Assembly: GCF_904846605.1 (NCBI RefSeq)
Contig: NZ_CAJHBI010000011.1
Location: forward strand, 1-64,000
Length of the DNA stretch: 64,000 nt
DNA from: Psychrobacter sp. 72-O-c
GTDB lineage: Bacteria; Pseudomonadota; Gammaproteobacteria; Pseudomonadales; Moraxellaceae
Direction of reading: 5' to 3'
Below are positions 36,174-44,556 of the stretch, piece by piece. The position numbers and the translations under genes were made by a program. The number at the start of each line of letters is the position of its first letter. Positions within the stretch are counted from its first letter, which is position 1. Under the pieces are notes generated by a model, which ran no database searches, was not told the origin of the DNA, and worked only from the letters and a program-made list of their open reading frames with translations.

Positions 36174-37010
36174 CTATTCTTTCCAGTATTTCTCTATCCA
36201 ATCTACTGGCAAGATAAAATGACGCAAGTGCCGTAGTGGTTTTTTAAGGTTTTTAGGTTCTTTTATTCTTTTTAAGTGATCTTTTATATTGTTAGCGGCA
36301 TTTGGGTTATATCGTCCACTAATAGCGTCAGTGGGATATAAATCACCAGGAAATATAATGATGCGCGACCCTTTAGGGATTTTTGGCGTTTTAAAGTAAT
36401 TGAGTGGAAATGGCTGACGACACTTACGTCTAAAGTGCGCAACCCAAGCTTTCGGAAATAGCTTTACCCCGCCCGGTGCATTGCGAGTTACGAAGCGTTG
36501 CTCAAAACGGTATTCATCAGCAATACCCTGTGGATCTGCCTTAAATTTTTCTTGTAGCGATATCAGCGAACCTACTTGAAATCTAAAACAGGAAGTCTGA
36601 CCTAAACGCTCTAATGGATTGCTTGGATTATAAGACAAAACAATATCCTCAGGCTTCCCATATTCAAAGAAAGGGTCAAGACTGTCTACAATAATCACAT
36701 CCAAATCTAGGAATAAAACGTTGCCTGTTAGATCGCCCAGCTTTTCGCCCCAAAGTCGTGATTTCGGCCATTTACCCAGTGTGTTGGTTGGCATTGTAAT
36801 GTCTAAAGGGGGCAGTTCTTGACACTCAATCTCTGAACGTACGTCTGTTTTATCATCGGTAAAGCACACAAAACGAAACGGCGGGGTAATGTTGCGAGAA
36901 ACCATACCGTATAGTTTATTGGCATAATCGGCACCATATTTAGTGCCCCATTTGATACAGATAATTTGTTTGATATTTTTATTATTAGTTGCTTTAGAAT
37001 CTATTGGCAT
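36174..37010 (-). CDS. Glycosyltransferase-like protein (DXD type), group A
   Basis: This 278-residue paralogue of the gene at 25295 reads KQIICIKWGTKYGADYANKLY, FLDLDVIIVDSLDPFFEYG (DXD), NPLERLGQTSCFRF and IIIFPGDLYPTDAISGRYN. The C-terminal 30 residues are Lys/Pro-rich (LKRIKEPKNLKKPLRHLRH) before a Trp-rich end. No membrane segment is seen. It is the first gene of the minus-strand group 37010-32673. The upstream DNA holds a duplicated ilvE-type terminator (37058-37106). Function as an outer-core sugar transferase is inferred. Confidence 0.75.
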   Translation of the reverse strand: MPIDSKATNNKNIKQIICIKWGTKYGADYANKLYGMVSRNITPPFRFVCFTDDKTDVRSEIECQELPPLDITMPTNTLGKWPKSRLWGEKLGDLTGNVLFLDLDVIIVDSLDPFFEYGKPEDIVLSYNPSNPLERLGQTSCFRFQVGSLISLQEKFKADPQGIADEYRFEQRFVTRNAPGGVKLFPKAWVAHFRRKCRQPFPLNYFKTPKIPKGSRIIIFPGDLYPTDAISGRYNPNAANNIKDHLKRIKEPKNLKKPLRHLRHFILPVDWIEKYWKE

Positions 37011-37045
37011 TCGAACTGCTCACTTTAATTATGTAGGTAAATAAC

Positions 37046-37558
37046 GTGACAAGTATATTAGCACAAAAAAAGACTGAACGATTATGTTCAGCCTCTTTAG
37101 GCTTTTCAGGAGTTATAGGAATCCGAAACCGAGTATTTATTGAATCACCTATCTTTCTATCTTTGCGTTGGATTATCTCTGGATGTGATGCATTCATAGA
37201 TAATGCTATTTGTACAACCGGTTCTGCAATATTCATGAATGCAACAATACCTATTAATACTTTAAAAACCTACGAAACTCAAGAACTGCTATATCAAGCA
37301 AATGAGTTTAAACTTAACGAACAAAAAGTCGACGCACTGTATAGCAAGCATTTACCAATATATGAAGAACTTACCTACTTTAGAATTGGTACGGATGACA
37401 CCTTAACTAATATGCGCATAAGACATGAAAGCTTTACCGACAGTGATGAGCTTGCAACAACAGCTTTGTTATATGTTTTTAATAGACTTCAGAATATTAA
37501 AAGTACGTTTAATACCATAAAAAAATTACATACTGATGAGAGATCATATTGGTGGTGA
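37046..37558 (+). pseudogene. N-terminally truncated FRIGTDD-family gene
   Basis: From about residue 34 (SPIFLSLRWIISGCDAFID) this 170-codon frame aligns with the C-terminal half of the intact gene at 31893, including TYFRIGTDDTLTNMRIRHE and the end LHTDERSYWW. The first 110-120 residues of the family are absent. The apparent N-terminus (MTSILAQKKTERLCSASLGF) is merely the translation of the duplicated terminator sequence at 37058-37106, so this start is not likely to be real. The fragment may be untranslated, or may make a shortened protein from a later start. Confidence 0.75.
37058..37106. repeat. Duplicated terminator, copy 1
   Basis: About 46 of 49 positions equal 39389-39437, the ilvE terminator. 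It contains the hairpin GACTGAACGATTATGTTCAG with a poly-A on the left, meaning a terminator for minus-strand transcription. It lies at the breakpoint of the truncated FRIGTDD gene. Confidence 0.85.
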
Positions 37559-37700
37559 CTAATTTTTCACTTCATTAAGTATAATATTTATTCTAGACTC
37601 TGAACACACCTTCCCTATATCACTATTGTAGAATATAAATGATTAATAACTTTGAGCTATGTATATACAACACTCAAAACCAATAGGGTATGTCGCATAA
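37559..37700. other. Very AT-rich spacer
   Basis: About 140 bases between two remnants. No gene or RNA is recognised. Confidence 0.4.
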
Positions 37701-38039
37701 TTATTTAACTGGAACAATATTTTAAAAAATAATTCAGCTACTATATATTTTGTGCGAGCTTGGATCAATGAACAATTTTCTACAAATAAAAATTTAGTAG
37801 ATCAAGATAGCTTTGAGCAAGCTATAATCAAGAGAGAAAATATTGTCAAACTTAAATCCCTACCAACAGAATACATTAAAATTTTTGATAATAACTATTA
37901 TGGTGAAATATATATTGAACACTATCAAGCTAGCTGCAGCTAAACTGAGCTTAAGAAACAACGTATTAGACTAAGAAATCGTCTTGTCTTGGGTATAGTT
38001 GTATTTATAGCTGCCGCTATTTATATCAAAATCAGATGA
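37701..38039 (+). pseudogene. Remnant of an unknown gene with C-terminal membrane helix
   Basis: The frame LFNWNNILKNNSATIYFVRAW ... NNYYGEIYIEHYQASCS is open for 80 codons, meets TAA at 37941-37943, and continues in the same frame for another 31 codons, TELKKQRIRLRNRLVLGIVVF then IAAAIYIKIR, to TGA at 38037. The second part is a basic stretch and a clear membrane helix, so the TAA is probably a nonsense mutation in what was one protein. There is no ATG or ribosome binding site at the front (only GTG at 37752), so the 5' part has been lost too. I do not recognise the family. Confidence 0.6.
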
Positions 38040-38078
38040 TTTAAATTATCATTAGGTAGTAGCTATACACTGCATACC

Positions 38079-39062
38079 CTACTTACCTAGATTTAAATTA
38101 ATGAATTGGGCCTTCCAATTATTTATTTGAGTCCATGGAATATTCAGGGAAGGTGCCCAATCTGTGTTTATGAGTTCAATCAACTCTTCAATCGATACTC
38201 GATTTACTACAGGTAAATTAAAATCATTCTTCATTTCAACTGCACGATTATCAATTCCTATTATAATGGCTCTTTTTGATAATTGTAGCGCTCGTATACC
38301 AGCGTGTAGTCTTGTTCCTATATAATCTATATCATTATTTACCAAAATTTCATTAAATGCTATTAAAGTATTGGAAACAAGTTTGATTTGATTATTATGA
38401 CAGCTACTGTCTAAATTTAGCTCTTCAAAATATGCTAAATCTTTTGATCCCTGAGGCCAAAAGTAAATAGTCTCATAGTTTTTAGTCAGACAGTTAATCA
38501 GTGAAATATCTAAATCATAATTTCGACGGTAATCTGTAAGTGTGAAGACTACTGAACTGGCTTTTGTAGTTGGAATACTTGATAGCTTTTCACTTGTTAA
38601 ACTCCATAGTGTTGGGCACCCTGTATTAATAACATTTTTTATCCCACATCTTTTAAGTTTATTCTCAGTATAACTATCCCTTACTGAGTGCAGAATATCT
38701 TTTCGAAGCGCATTTTTATAAAATACCTTAGCTTTCCACTCAGTTTCATCTGTATAATTGTTCCAGCCTACCCCAAATAAAATCGCTGGTTGCATTCTAA
38801 ATGCATCAATAAACCGCAGCGACCATTGATTTTTTCTGGCTTTTATTTTCCAGTAACTTCTTAACAAGTTAGTACCACATACAAATGCTAAATTATTTTC
38901 CCATGCTTTCTTCAAAGTAGACTCAGCTAATGCATAATGTGTTGGATAATGAACAAACTGTTCATACTCAAAAATACTTTTTAGTTCAGCCGTTGCAGAT
39001 TCCATTATTATAGTATCTCCTATATTTAAGGAGCCTACTGAAGTATCATAAATTGTAATCAT
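38079..39062 (-). CDS. Polysaccharide pyruvyl transferase family protein
   Basis: This 327-residue protein fits the polysaccharide pyruvyl transferase family (WcaK/CsaB type), which adds pyruvate ketals to surface sugars from phosphoenolpyruvate. Seen are the N-terminal IYDTSVGSLNIGDTIIM (usually N-x-GD), FVCGTNLLRSYW, AILFGVGWNNYTDE, VRDSYTENKLKRCGI, and a C-terminal YIGTRLHAGIRALQLSKRAIIIG, where R-x-HAG is the best-kept motif. The gene is very AT-rich, more so than its neighbours, which suggests transfer. It is single, between two terminators. Some family members act on other acceptors, so the product is uncertain. Confidence 0.78.
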   Translation of the reverse strand: MITIYDTSVGSLNIGDTIIMESATAELKSIFEYEQFVHYPTHYALAESTLKKAWENNLAFVCGTNLLRSYWKIKARKNQWSLRFIDAFRMQPAILFGVGWNNYTDETEWKAKVFYKNALRKDILHSVRDSYTENKLKRCGIKNVINTGCPTLWSLTSEKLSSIPTTKASSVVFTLTDYRRNYDLDISLINCLTKNYETIYFWPQGSKDLAYFEELNLDSSCHNNQIKLVSNTLIAFNEILVNNDIDYIGTRLHAGIRALQLSKRAIIIGIDNRAVEMKNDFNLPVVNRVSIEELIELINTDWAPSLNIPWTQINNWKAQFINLNLGK

Positions 39063-39345
39063 ATTTAGTAACTTTTTTTATTTATGGTTTTAGTGAAATG
39101 ATCTTTAATATTAGACAAAGATAAATAATAAGTTTCTCTACAATCTTATAAATTATAGCAACCGATTAATTAGAGTTAGTATTTTAATATCAGTTGAGAC
39201 ATCTATATACTACTTAGAACTTCAACTCTAATATTTCACTATAACAAGAATGTCTACAAAATATAATCTTTCAGACCATTTAAATGATTGCAGTCAACCA
39301 ATTCTAGTTATGTCTGTGCAATATTGGGTGTTAGTAGCTCTTCAT
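39063..39345. other. AT-rich spacer before ilvE
   Basis: About 280 bases upstream of the pyruvyl transferase gene (minus strand). It presumably holds the promoter of that gene. Nothing else is recognised. Confidence 0.35.
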
Positions 39346-39388
39346 TTGTCCCGTCCTAAAATGAGTTGACACATTTAGGACAGGACAA
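39346..39388. mobile_element. Inverted repeat like joined insertion-sequence ends
   Basis: TTGTCCCGTCCTAAAATG and CATTTAGGACAGGACAA are inverted copies of each other (one mismatch, one single-base gap) around AGTTGAC-type spacer DNA. This TGTCC(C/T)GTCCTAAA pattern looks like the terminal repeat of an IS3-type element. No transposase lies between the arms, so it may be a solo scar or a miniature element. Confidence 0.4.
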
Positions 39389-39395
39389 TTAGCAC

Positions 39396-39425
39396 AAAAA
39401 AAAGACTGAACGATTATGTTCAGCC
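39396..39425 (-). terminator. Rho-independent terminator of ilvE (copy 2 of repeat)
   Basis: On the minus strand GGCTGAAC pairs with GTTCAGTC around ATAATC and runs into eight T residues, 29 bases after the ilvE stop. The same sequence is present at 37058-37106. Confidence 0.9.
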
Positions 39426-39453
39426 TTTTAAGGCTTTCTAAATAACCCTATTA

Positions 39454-40383
39454 TCAATCAATAAAGCTTAACCAATCCATATATTCTTCATTACGGCCAT
39501 GAACCACATCAAAATATAAGGTTTGTAATTTTTCAGTAATTTCACCGCGGCCACCATTACCAATTTTGCGGTCATCATATTCGCGAATAGGTGTGACTTC
39601 AGCAGCAGTACCCGTCATAAAGATTTCGTCGGCTAGGTAAAACTCATCACGAGTAATACGACGCTCAGTGACTTTGATACCTAAATCAGCGGCAAACTGG
39701 ATGATAGTTCGACGAGTAATACCGTCAAGGGCCCCGCCTGCTAAGTCTGGTGTATGTAACTCGCCATTCTTCACTAGGAATAAGTTTTCACCTGAGCCTT
39801 GGCACACATAGCCTTGTGAATCCATCATGATTGCTTCGTCGTAGCCATTACGAGTCACTTCTCGATTGGCCATTATAGAGACCGGATAGTTGCTCGAGGC
39901 TTTAGCCTTGCACATAGTGACGTTAGGCAAATGATGGGTATATGAGGAAGTTTTTACTCGGATACCGTTTTGGATACCTTCCTCACCAAGATAAGCACCC
40001 CAATGCCAGGCCGCAACCATCGCATTGACACTATTATCATGAGCGGATAGGCCAAGCTTTTCTGCGCCAATCCATATCAGCGGACGAATATAAGCTTCAG
40101 ATAAATTATTCTGCTTAACAACGTCCTTGTGTGCCTGCTCAAGGGTGGCGGCATCAAAAGGCACCTCCATCTGAAAAATAAAGGCGGAACCCAACAAGCG
40201 CTCAACATGATCTGTCAGGCGAAAAATCGCGGTGCGCTTATCAGCGGTTTGATAAGCACGCACGCCTTCAAATACCGCAATGCCATAATGTAAGCTGTGC
40301 GTCAGTACGTGAACTTTGGCATCTGGCTGATTAATCATCGTGCCATTCATCCAAAGCTTGCCGTCTTGTGTTGCCATGTTCAT
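39454..40383 (-). CDS. ilvE: Branched-chain amino acid aminotransferase
   Basis: This 309-residue fold-type IV PLP enzyme moves the amino group between glutamate and the keto acids of leucine, isoleucine and valine. Family motifs include the N-terminal LWMNGTMIN, VHVLTHSLHYGIAVFEGVRAY, the PLP lysine region TMCKAKASSNYPVSIMA, GYDEAIMMDSQGYVCQGSGENLF and EIFMTGTAAEVTPI. The length equals that of E. coli IlvE (309). AAGGAATATCGA precedes the first ATG, which was chosen over an internal ATG two codons later. It is the right border of the surface-sugar locus and follows glnE on the same strand, an order also seen in Pseudomonas. Confidence 0.96.
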   Translation of the reverse strand: MNMATQDGKLWMNGTMINQPDAKVHVLTHSLHYGIAVFEGVRAYQTADKRTAIFRLTDHVERLLGSAFIFQMEVPFDAATLEQAHKDVVKQNNLSEAYIRPLIWIGAEKLGLSAHDNSVNAMVAAWHWGAYLGEEGIQNGIRVKTSSYTHHLPNVTMCKAKASSNYPVSIMANREVTRNGYDEAIMMDSQGYVCQGSGENLFLVKNGELHTPDLAGGALDGITRRTIIQFAADLGIKVTERRITRDEFYLADEIFMTGTAAEVTPIREYDDRKIGNGGRGEITEKLQTLYFDVVHGRNEEYMDWLSFID

Positions 40384-40743
40384 TCGATATTCCTTATGCT
40401 AGAGCTGGCGCCTAACTTTTTTTGTTGAGTAAGTTTTATTAAAATTTTCAATTAACGGATACTACTGCGCCATAGTAACAAGGACTACGACGTTCAGCTG
40501 AACTATTAAAAATATAGCTACTAAATTAGAGAGCCATTAAACAAATAAGCGTTAAATAGTTGGTCGTTAGACGATTAAACATTAACTCAGTAAGAATTAA
40601 TGCCCAAATAATGTCGGTTAAACGGCTCTCTTTCTATTGTATTTTATGATTTGCGAATTATTATAGCACCAGCAGCCGTAGCAAACGAAATATTTTAGCT
40701 CGCTCATAGACGGCTTTTATTTACCGGGGCTTTATTATACAGC
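40384..40743. other. Spacer between glnE and ilvE
   Basis: About 360 AT-rich bases. A long-range inverted repeat AGAGAGCC (40528-40535) / GGCTCTCT (40624-40631) is present, 88 bases apart; its meaning is unknown. No gene was seen. The ilvE promoter is expected here. Confidence 0.35.
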
Positions 40744-43599
40744 TTATTCTTCCTGTGCTGGCTCTACCCCCATAAGACGTTGCCATTGATCTTGCACGAG
40801 CGCTCGCGTCTCTTTCCATAGCGACTCATCAACCAGTAATGACTGCTCGGCCAATGCTAATTGATGGGTTGCCGCACGAATGCGAAGATAAGCATCGGTC
40901 AAGTCCTGACACACTTGTGCCTCCCAGATACCTAACGCAGCCATTTCTTCAAATATACGGACGTTATCACTCCATTTGGTCAAGCTCAGATAGTCATGTG
41001 AATAAGCCAGCACGGCAAACTGAGCCAAAAATTCAATATCAACAATGCCACCCGCATCTTGCTTTAAATGAAACTTACCGGCTTGCTGCTGCCACTGGCT
41101 GGTACCCAGATGTTTTTGCATCTTAATTCGCATGCTGGTCACCTCTGTACGTACCTGCTTTAAGGTGCGCGGCAATGCCAAAACCGTTCGGCGAATATCA
41201 CAAAAACGCACGGTCACACGCTTGTCGCCACAGATTGCTCGCGCCCGTACTAACGCTTGATGCTCCCATGACCAGGCCTTATCAAGCTGATACGTCTCAA
41301 AGGCGTGGCAAGAAACCACCATCATACCCGCATTACCCGAAGGCCGCAGACGCATGTCAACCTCATAAGCACGACCATCACGAGTTTGGGTATTTAGATA
41401 AGTCATGAGCTTCTGAGCGAGGCGCGCCGCAAACTTCATACCACTTACCGACTTCTCACCTGTGGTCATGCCCTGCTCTTTTATTTTATGCAAAAATACC
41501 AAATCTAAATCAGAAGAATATGACAATTCAAGCCCGCCAAGCTTGCCATAACCGATAATGGCAAAGCCGCAATCAGCCTCAGTCACCGGATCGCCATCTT
41601 GACCAATAGGATAGCCGTAACGATTAATTAACTCTGCAAAAGCACGCTCAAGTGCCGCTTCTAACACCACAGCAGCGATATAAGTCAAGGAGTCTGATAC
41701 CTTCATGATAGGTCGCTCAGCGAGCACATCACTGGCTGCTACTGCCAATACTTGGTTCTTTTTAAATAGGCGCAGGACGCTGAGTAGCTCCTCTTCATCA
41801 TCAGGTTCCACACGTAGTAACTGCTGGCGCAAAATATCGCGCAGCTCCGGTTTGTCCGGCAGATGGCGATAGCGCTGCTGTAAAAAATTATCGAGCAGCA
41901 CTGGGTAACGTGCTAATTCTTTGGCAATCCAAGGGCTGGCTGACAGCATCGGAATCAGCTCAACCGTCGCATTAGGATTTTCCGCAATCATCACCAAATA
42001 GATAGAACGGCGACAAATGGCCTCCAGCAGAGCGATCAGACGTGGCAATGCCGTATTAGCAAGTTGCTGTTGTTCTTGATGCGCCAGTAACGCATGCACA
42101 ATAACTGGATAAGCCTCATCTAATCGACTTCTTGCTTCATCACTAAGATTGGCTACCATTTTTGATTGCCAAAATAACTTTAGCTGAGCGCGATTTTGTT
42201 CAGTCAATACCGTGTCAAGCTGGGCAATTTGTTCATCGAGATGAGCCGGCTCAAGGGCAGTATCTTCTTGCGCAGGTATCTGACGTTCGGTCACCATACG
42301 CTCAAACGGCACATTAACGTTGTCCCGATGTTGATTCAGCGTGATCAGTAGCGCCGACCAGCCCTCAAACCCAAGTGTGATGGCAAGATTACGCTGCCAA
42401 TGGCTATCATGTGGCAAGCGCTGGGTCTGTTGATCATTGATGGCCTGAATACCATGTTCCAACCGGCGCAAAAACCGATAAGCCGCTTGTAATTGCTCAT
42501 AAGTCTTAGGCTCTAGGTACTCACGCTCACACAACGCTTGCATGGCTTGCAAGCAAGATTTAACCTGTAGCTGCGGGTGCCGTCCGCCATAGATTAATTG
42601 GAAAGCTTGCACAATAAACTCGATATCACGGATACCGCCAGCCCCAAGCTTGATGTTATCAAGGTCTTCACGCTGCGCGACTTGATTTTGAATCAAGGAT
42701 TTCATCTCACGCAGGGCTGAGAACGCACTATAATCAACATAATAACGAAAGACAAAGGGCTTAATAAGGGCTTGTAGTTGGTCATAAAATGGCGGTGAAA
42801 TCTGCCCAACTACGCGCGCTTTTAACCAAGCAAAGCGCTCCCATGCGCGGCCATGATGGGTAAAGTATTTTTGTAATGCGGACAGATGAATGGCTAAGTC
42901 ACTCCCATCTCCCCATGGACGCAGGCGCATATCTACTCGAAAGACAAAGCCATTGGCCGTATTATTATCAAGCAACTTAATAATGCCTTGACCAAGTCGA
43001 GTCATAAAGCGCTTATTATCAATACAGCGCGTACCTTTTGCCTTGTCGCCATCAGTCTCACCTCGTGCCTGATGCACAAAGATGAGGTCAATATCACTAG
43101 ATAAGTTCAGCTCATGAGCACCAAGCTTACCCATCGCCATAATTACCATATCATCAATTTGCAAGTTGCCTGCATCATTAATAAAGGTCGGCTGCCCATA
43201 TTGGGCAATGAGATGCTGGTAGGTATAATCCTTAGCAAATAGAATACAGCCGTCGGCGAATTCAGATAGCTCATCAGTCAACTGTTCAAGCGCAATCACG
43301 CCCAATGCATCTTGCCAAATCCAGCGCATCATCAATAGCATACGTAAATGCCGCAGCCCACTCATTACATTAACTTCGTCAGCAAGCTCATAGTTATCAT
43401 CTAGGGTATAATCTTGAATAAGATCATCAATTTGCTGACGCGTCAAGGTGTCCTCTAATGGATAGCTACGTAAAAACGTCTGGCACGAGACCGTCCGGGT
43501 CTCCCAAATCTGATACGCAAACTCACTGGCAGTTTGCAGAACTCGTAGCTGTTCTGGTGTGGGTTGGTAACCGGTACCGTTGGGCGTGACAGATAGCAT
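40744..43599 (-). CDS. glnE: Glutamine synthetase adenylyltransferase/deadenylase
   Basis: This two-headed enzyme of about 951 residues adds AMP to glutamine synthetase when nitrogen is plentiful and removes it when nitrogen is short. Both nucleotidyl-transferase domains are present: the N-terminal one has GKLGAHELNLSSDIDLIF, the C-terminal one GKLGGLELSYSSDLDLVF. Each is followed by MRLRP (DMRLRPWGDGSDL and DMRLRPSGNAGMM) and GGIRDIEFIVQ or GGIVDIEFLAQF. Length matches E. coli GlnE (946). The frame extends eight codons upstream to another ATG, but AAGGAG lies 11 bases before the ATG at 43599, which is therefore preferred. It is regulated in E. coli by PII; no glnB gene is nearby. Confidence 0.95.
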   Translation of the reverse strand: MLSVTPNGTGYQPTPEQLRVLQTASEFAYQIWETRTVSCQTFLRSYPLEDTLTRQQIDDLIQDYTLDDNYELADEVNVMSGLRHLRMLLMMRWIWQDALGVIALEQLTDELSEFADGCILFAKDYTYQHLIAQYGQPTFINDAGNLQIDDMVIMAMGKLGAHELNLSSDIDLIFVHQARGETDGDKAKGTRCIDNKRFMTRLGQGIIKLLDNNTANGFVFRVDMRLRPWGDGSDLAIHLSALQKYFTHHGRAWERFAWLKARVVGQISPPFYDQLQALIKPFVFRYYVDYSAFSALREMKSLIQNQVAQREDLDNIKLGAGGIRDIEFIVQAFQLIYGGRHPQLQVKSCLQAMQALCEREYLEPKTYEQLQAAYRFLRRLEHGIQAINDQQTQRLPHDSHWQRNLAITLGFEGWSALLITLNQHRDNVNVPFERMVTERQIPAQEDTALEPAHLDEQIAQLDTVLTEQNRAQLKLFWQSKMVANLSDEARSRLDEAYPVIVHALLAHQEQQQLANTALPRLIALLEAICRRSIYLVMIAENPNATVELIPMLSASPWIAKELARYPVLLDNFLQQRYRHLPDKPELRDILRQQLLRVEPDDEEELLSVLRLFKKNQVLAVAASDVLAERPIMKVSDSLTYIAAVVLEAALERAFAELINRYGYPIGQDGDPVTEADCGFAIIGYGKLGGLELSYSSDLDLVFLHKIKEQGMTTGEKSVSGMKFAARLAQKLMTYLNTQTRDGRAYEVDMRLRPSGNAGMMVVSCHAFETYQLDKAWSWEHQALVRARAICGDKRVTVRFCDIRRTVLALPRTLKQVRTEVTSMRIKMQKHLGTSQWQQQAGKFHLKQDAGGIVDIEFLAQFAVLAYSHDYLSLTKWSDNVRIFEEMAALGIWEAQVCQDLTDAYLRIRAATHQLALAEQSLLVDESLWKETRALVQDQWQRLMGVEPAQEE

Positions 43600-43645
43600 A
43601 TCGACAACAACTCCTTGCAGCATAGAACACTAAGACTACGTGAGT

Positions 43646-43909
43646 CTAGGGAATAAGTTTAACGTTTTTTCTTACGAGATAGTCACTATAAATATAGAAT
43701 ACGGCCAGAACGAACCTAATCAACAACACTGAGTCCGTTCGGCTCAACTTTATGGTAGCATGAAAAACTTTAACGTGAACGATGGCAATAATAAGAAAAA
43801 ATGGAACGCCGAAGCATACTTTGCGCAGTGAGGCGTTGATGATATTATTGTCAATAATAATACGGCAGGTAGGTTTTAATGTCTCAGACCATTTGAAAAC
43901 TTTATACAA
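43646..43909. repeat. Candidate dispersed intergenic repeat
   Basis: This gap (43600-44053) has a region with no neighbour homology. On the minus strand it opens an 87-codon frame (RKVCFGVPFFLIIAIVHVK, RTDSVLLIRFVLAVF) that does not resemble a real gene and lacks a good start, but its composition and length look like the repeated intergenic units common in Psychrobacter. Only a genome-wide search can show repetition. Confidence 0.3.
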
Positions 43910-44053
43910 ATAACCAAAAAGAAGAGAGCCGATTGAGCAATGTTAGAGAAGTGGAAGAAAATCAAAAATAAAATATGAGTGATCTTTAAATTCTCATAAC
44001 CAATAACTATTAACCTTTAATAATAATCATCGTTAACTCACGATACTACGCTT

Positions 44054-44533
44054 ATGAGCATGCTTATGACCACCGCCCCTACGCCACTCCTACTGATAAC
44101 CGCCGACCCCAGCCATCCGCTTGCTTATTTAGCGCTGCGCTATGTTCGTGCCTTTCTTCAGCAAGCAGCATCTACTCATGAGAATAAGGTCAATGACCGT
44201 ACTTATAAGTCTGAAAACCCTGACAGCTTTGAAAACGATAAGCAGCCACTGCACGTCTTTTTTTACGCCGATGCCGCGCATACTGCGAATCGGTTACGCT
44301 GGCAGTCTGCTGATCAAACCAACTTAACACAGGAATGGCAGAATCTCGCTGAGCAATATCAGCTATCGCTACCCGTTTGCGTCAGTACTGCGCTCAGTCG
44401 TGGTATCAGTGATACGGACAATAGCGCGCGTCATCAGCTCAATGGCGAAAATCTGGCAGCTGGGTTTCATTTGGTGGGTTTAAGTGAGCTTGCGATGATA
44501 ATGCAAAGTAACTGCCGCCTGATACAGTTTTGA
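44054..44533 (+). CDS. tusD: Sulfur relay protein TusD (DsrE-like)
   Basis: This 159-residue protein is the DsrE/TusD subunit of the TusBCD complex, which hands persulfide sulfur from TusA to TusE for 2-thiolation of wobble uridine 34 in tRNA. The active Cys is in LPVCVSTALSRGISD, which corresponds to the E. coli TusD cysteine in ICVAAALRRG. Compared with E. coli TusD (128 residues) it has an N-terminal addition and an insertion of about 25 residues (around 35-60, Asn/Lys-rich). It heads the operon tusD-tusC-tusB-tusE. A second in-frame ATG (44066) is possible as start. Confidence 0.9.
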   Translation: MSMLMTTAPTPLLLITADPSHPLAYLALRYVRAFLQQAASTHENKVNDRTYKSENPDSFENDKQPLHVFFYADAAHTANRLRWQSADQTNLTQEWQNLAEQYQLSLPVCVSTALSRGISDTDNSARHQLNGENLAAGFHLVGLSELAMIMQSNCRLIQF

Positions 44534-44556
44534 GACTGCTTAATTAAGGATAAACC

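Noticed and set aside
37046-37145. Start of the truncated FRIGTDD gene at 37046 as a true N-terminus
   Set aside because: The first 30 codons are only the translation of the duplicated terminator sequence, so they carry no homology to the family.
40528-40631. Long-range inverted repeat AGAGAGCC/GGCTCTCT between glnE and ilvE
   Set aside because: Eight-base arms 88 bases apart are expected by chance at this length and no T-run or promoter context supports a function.
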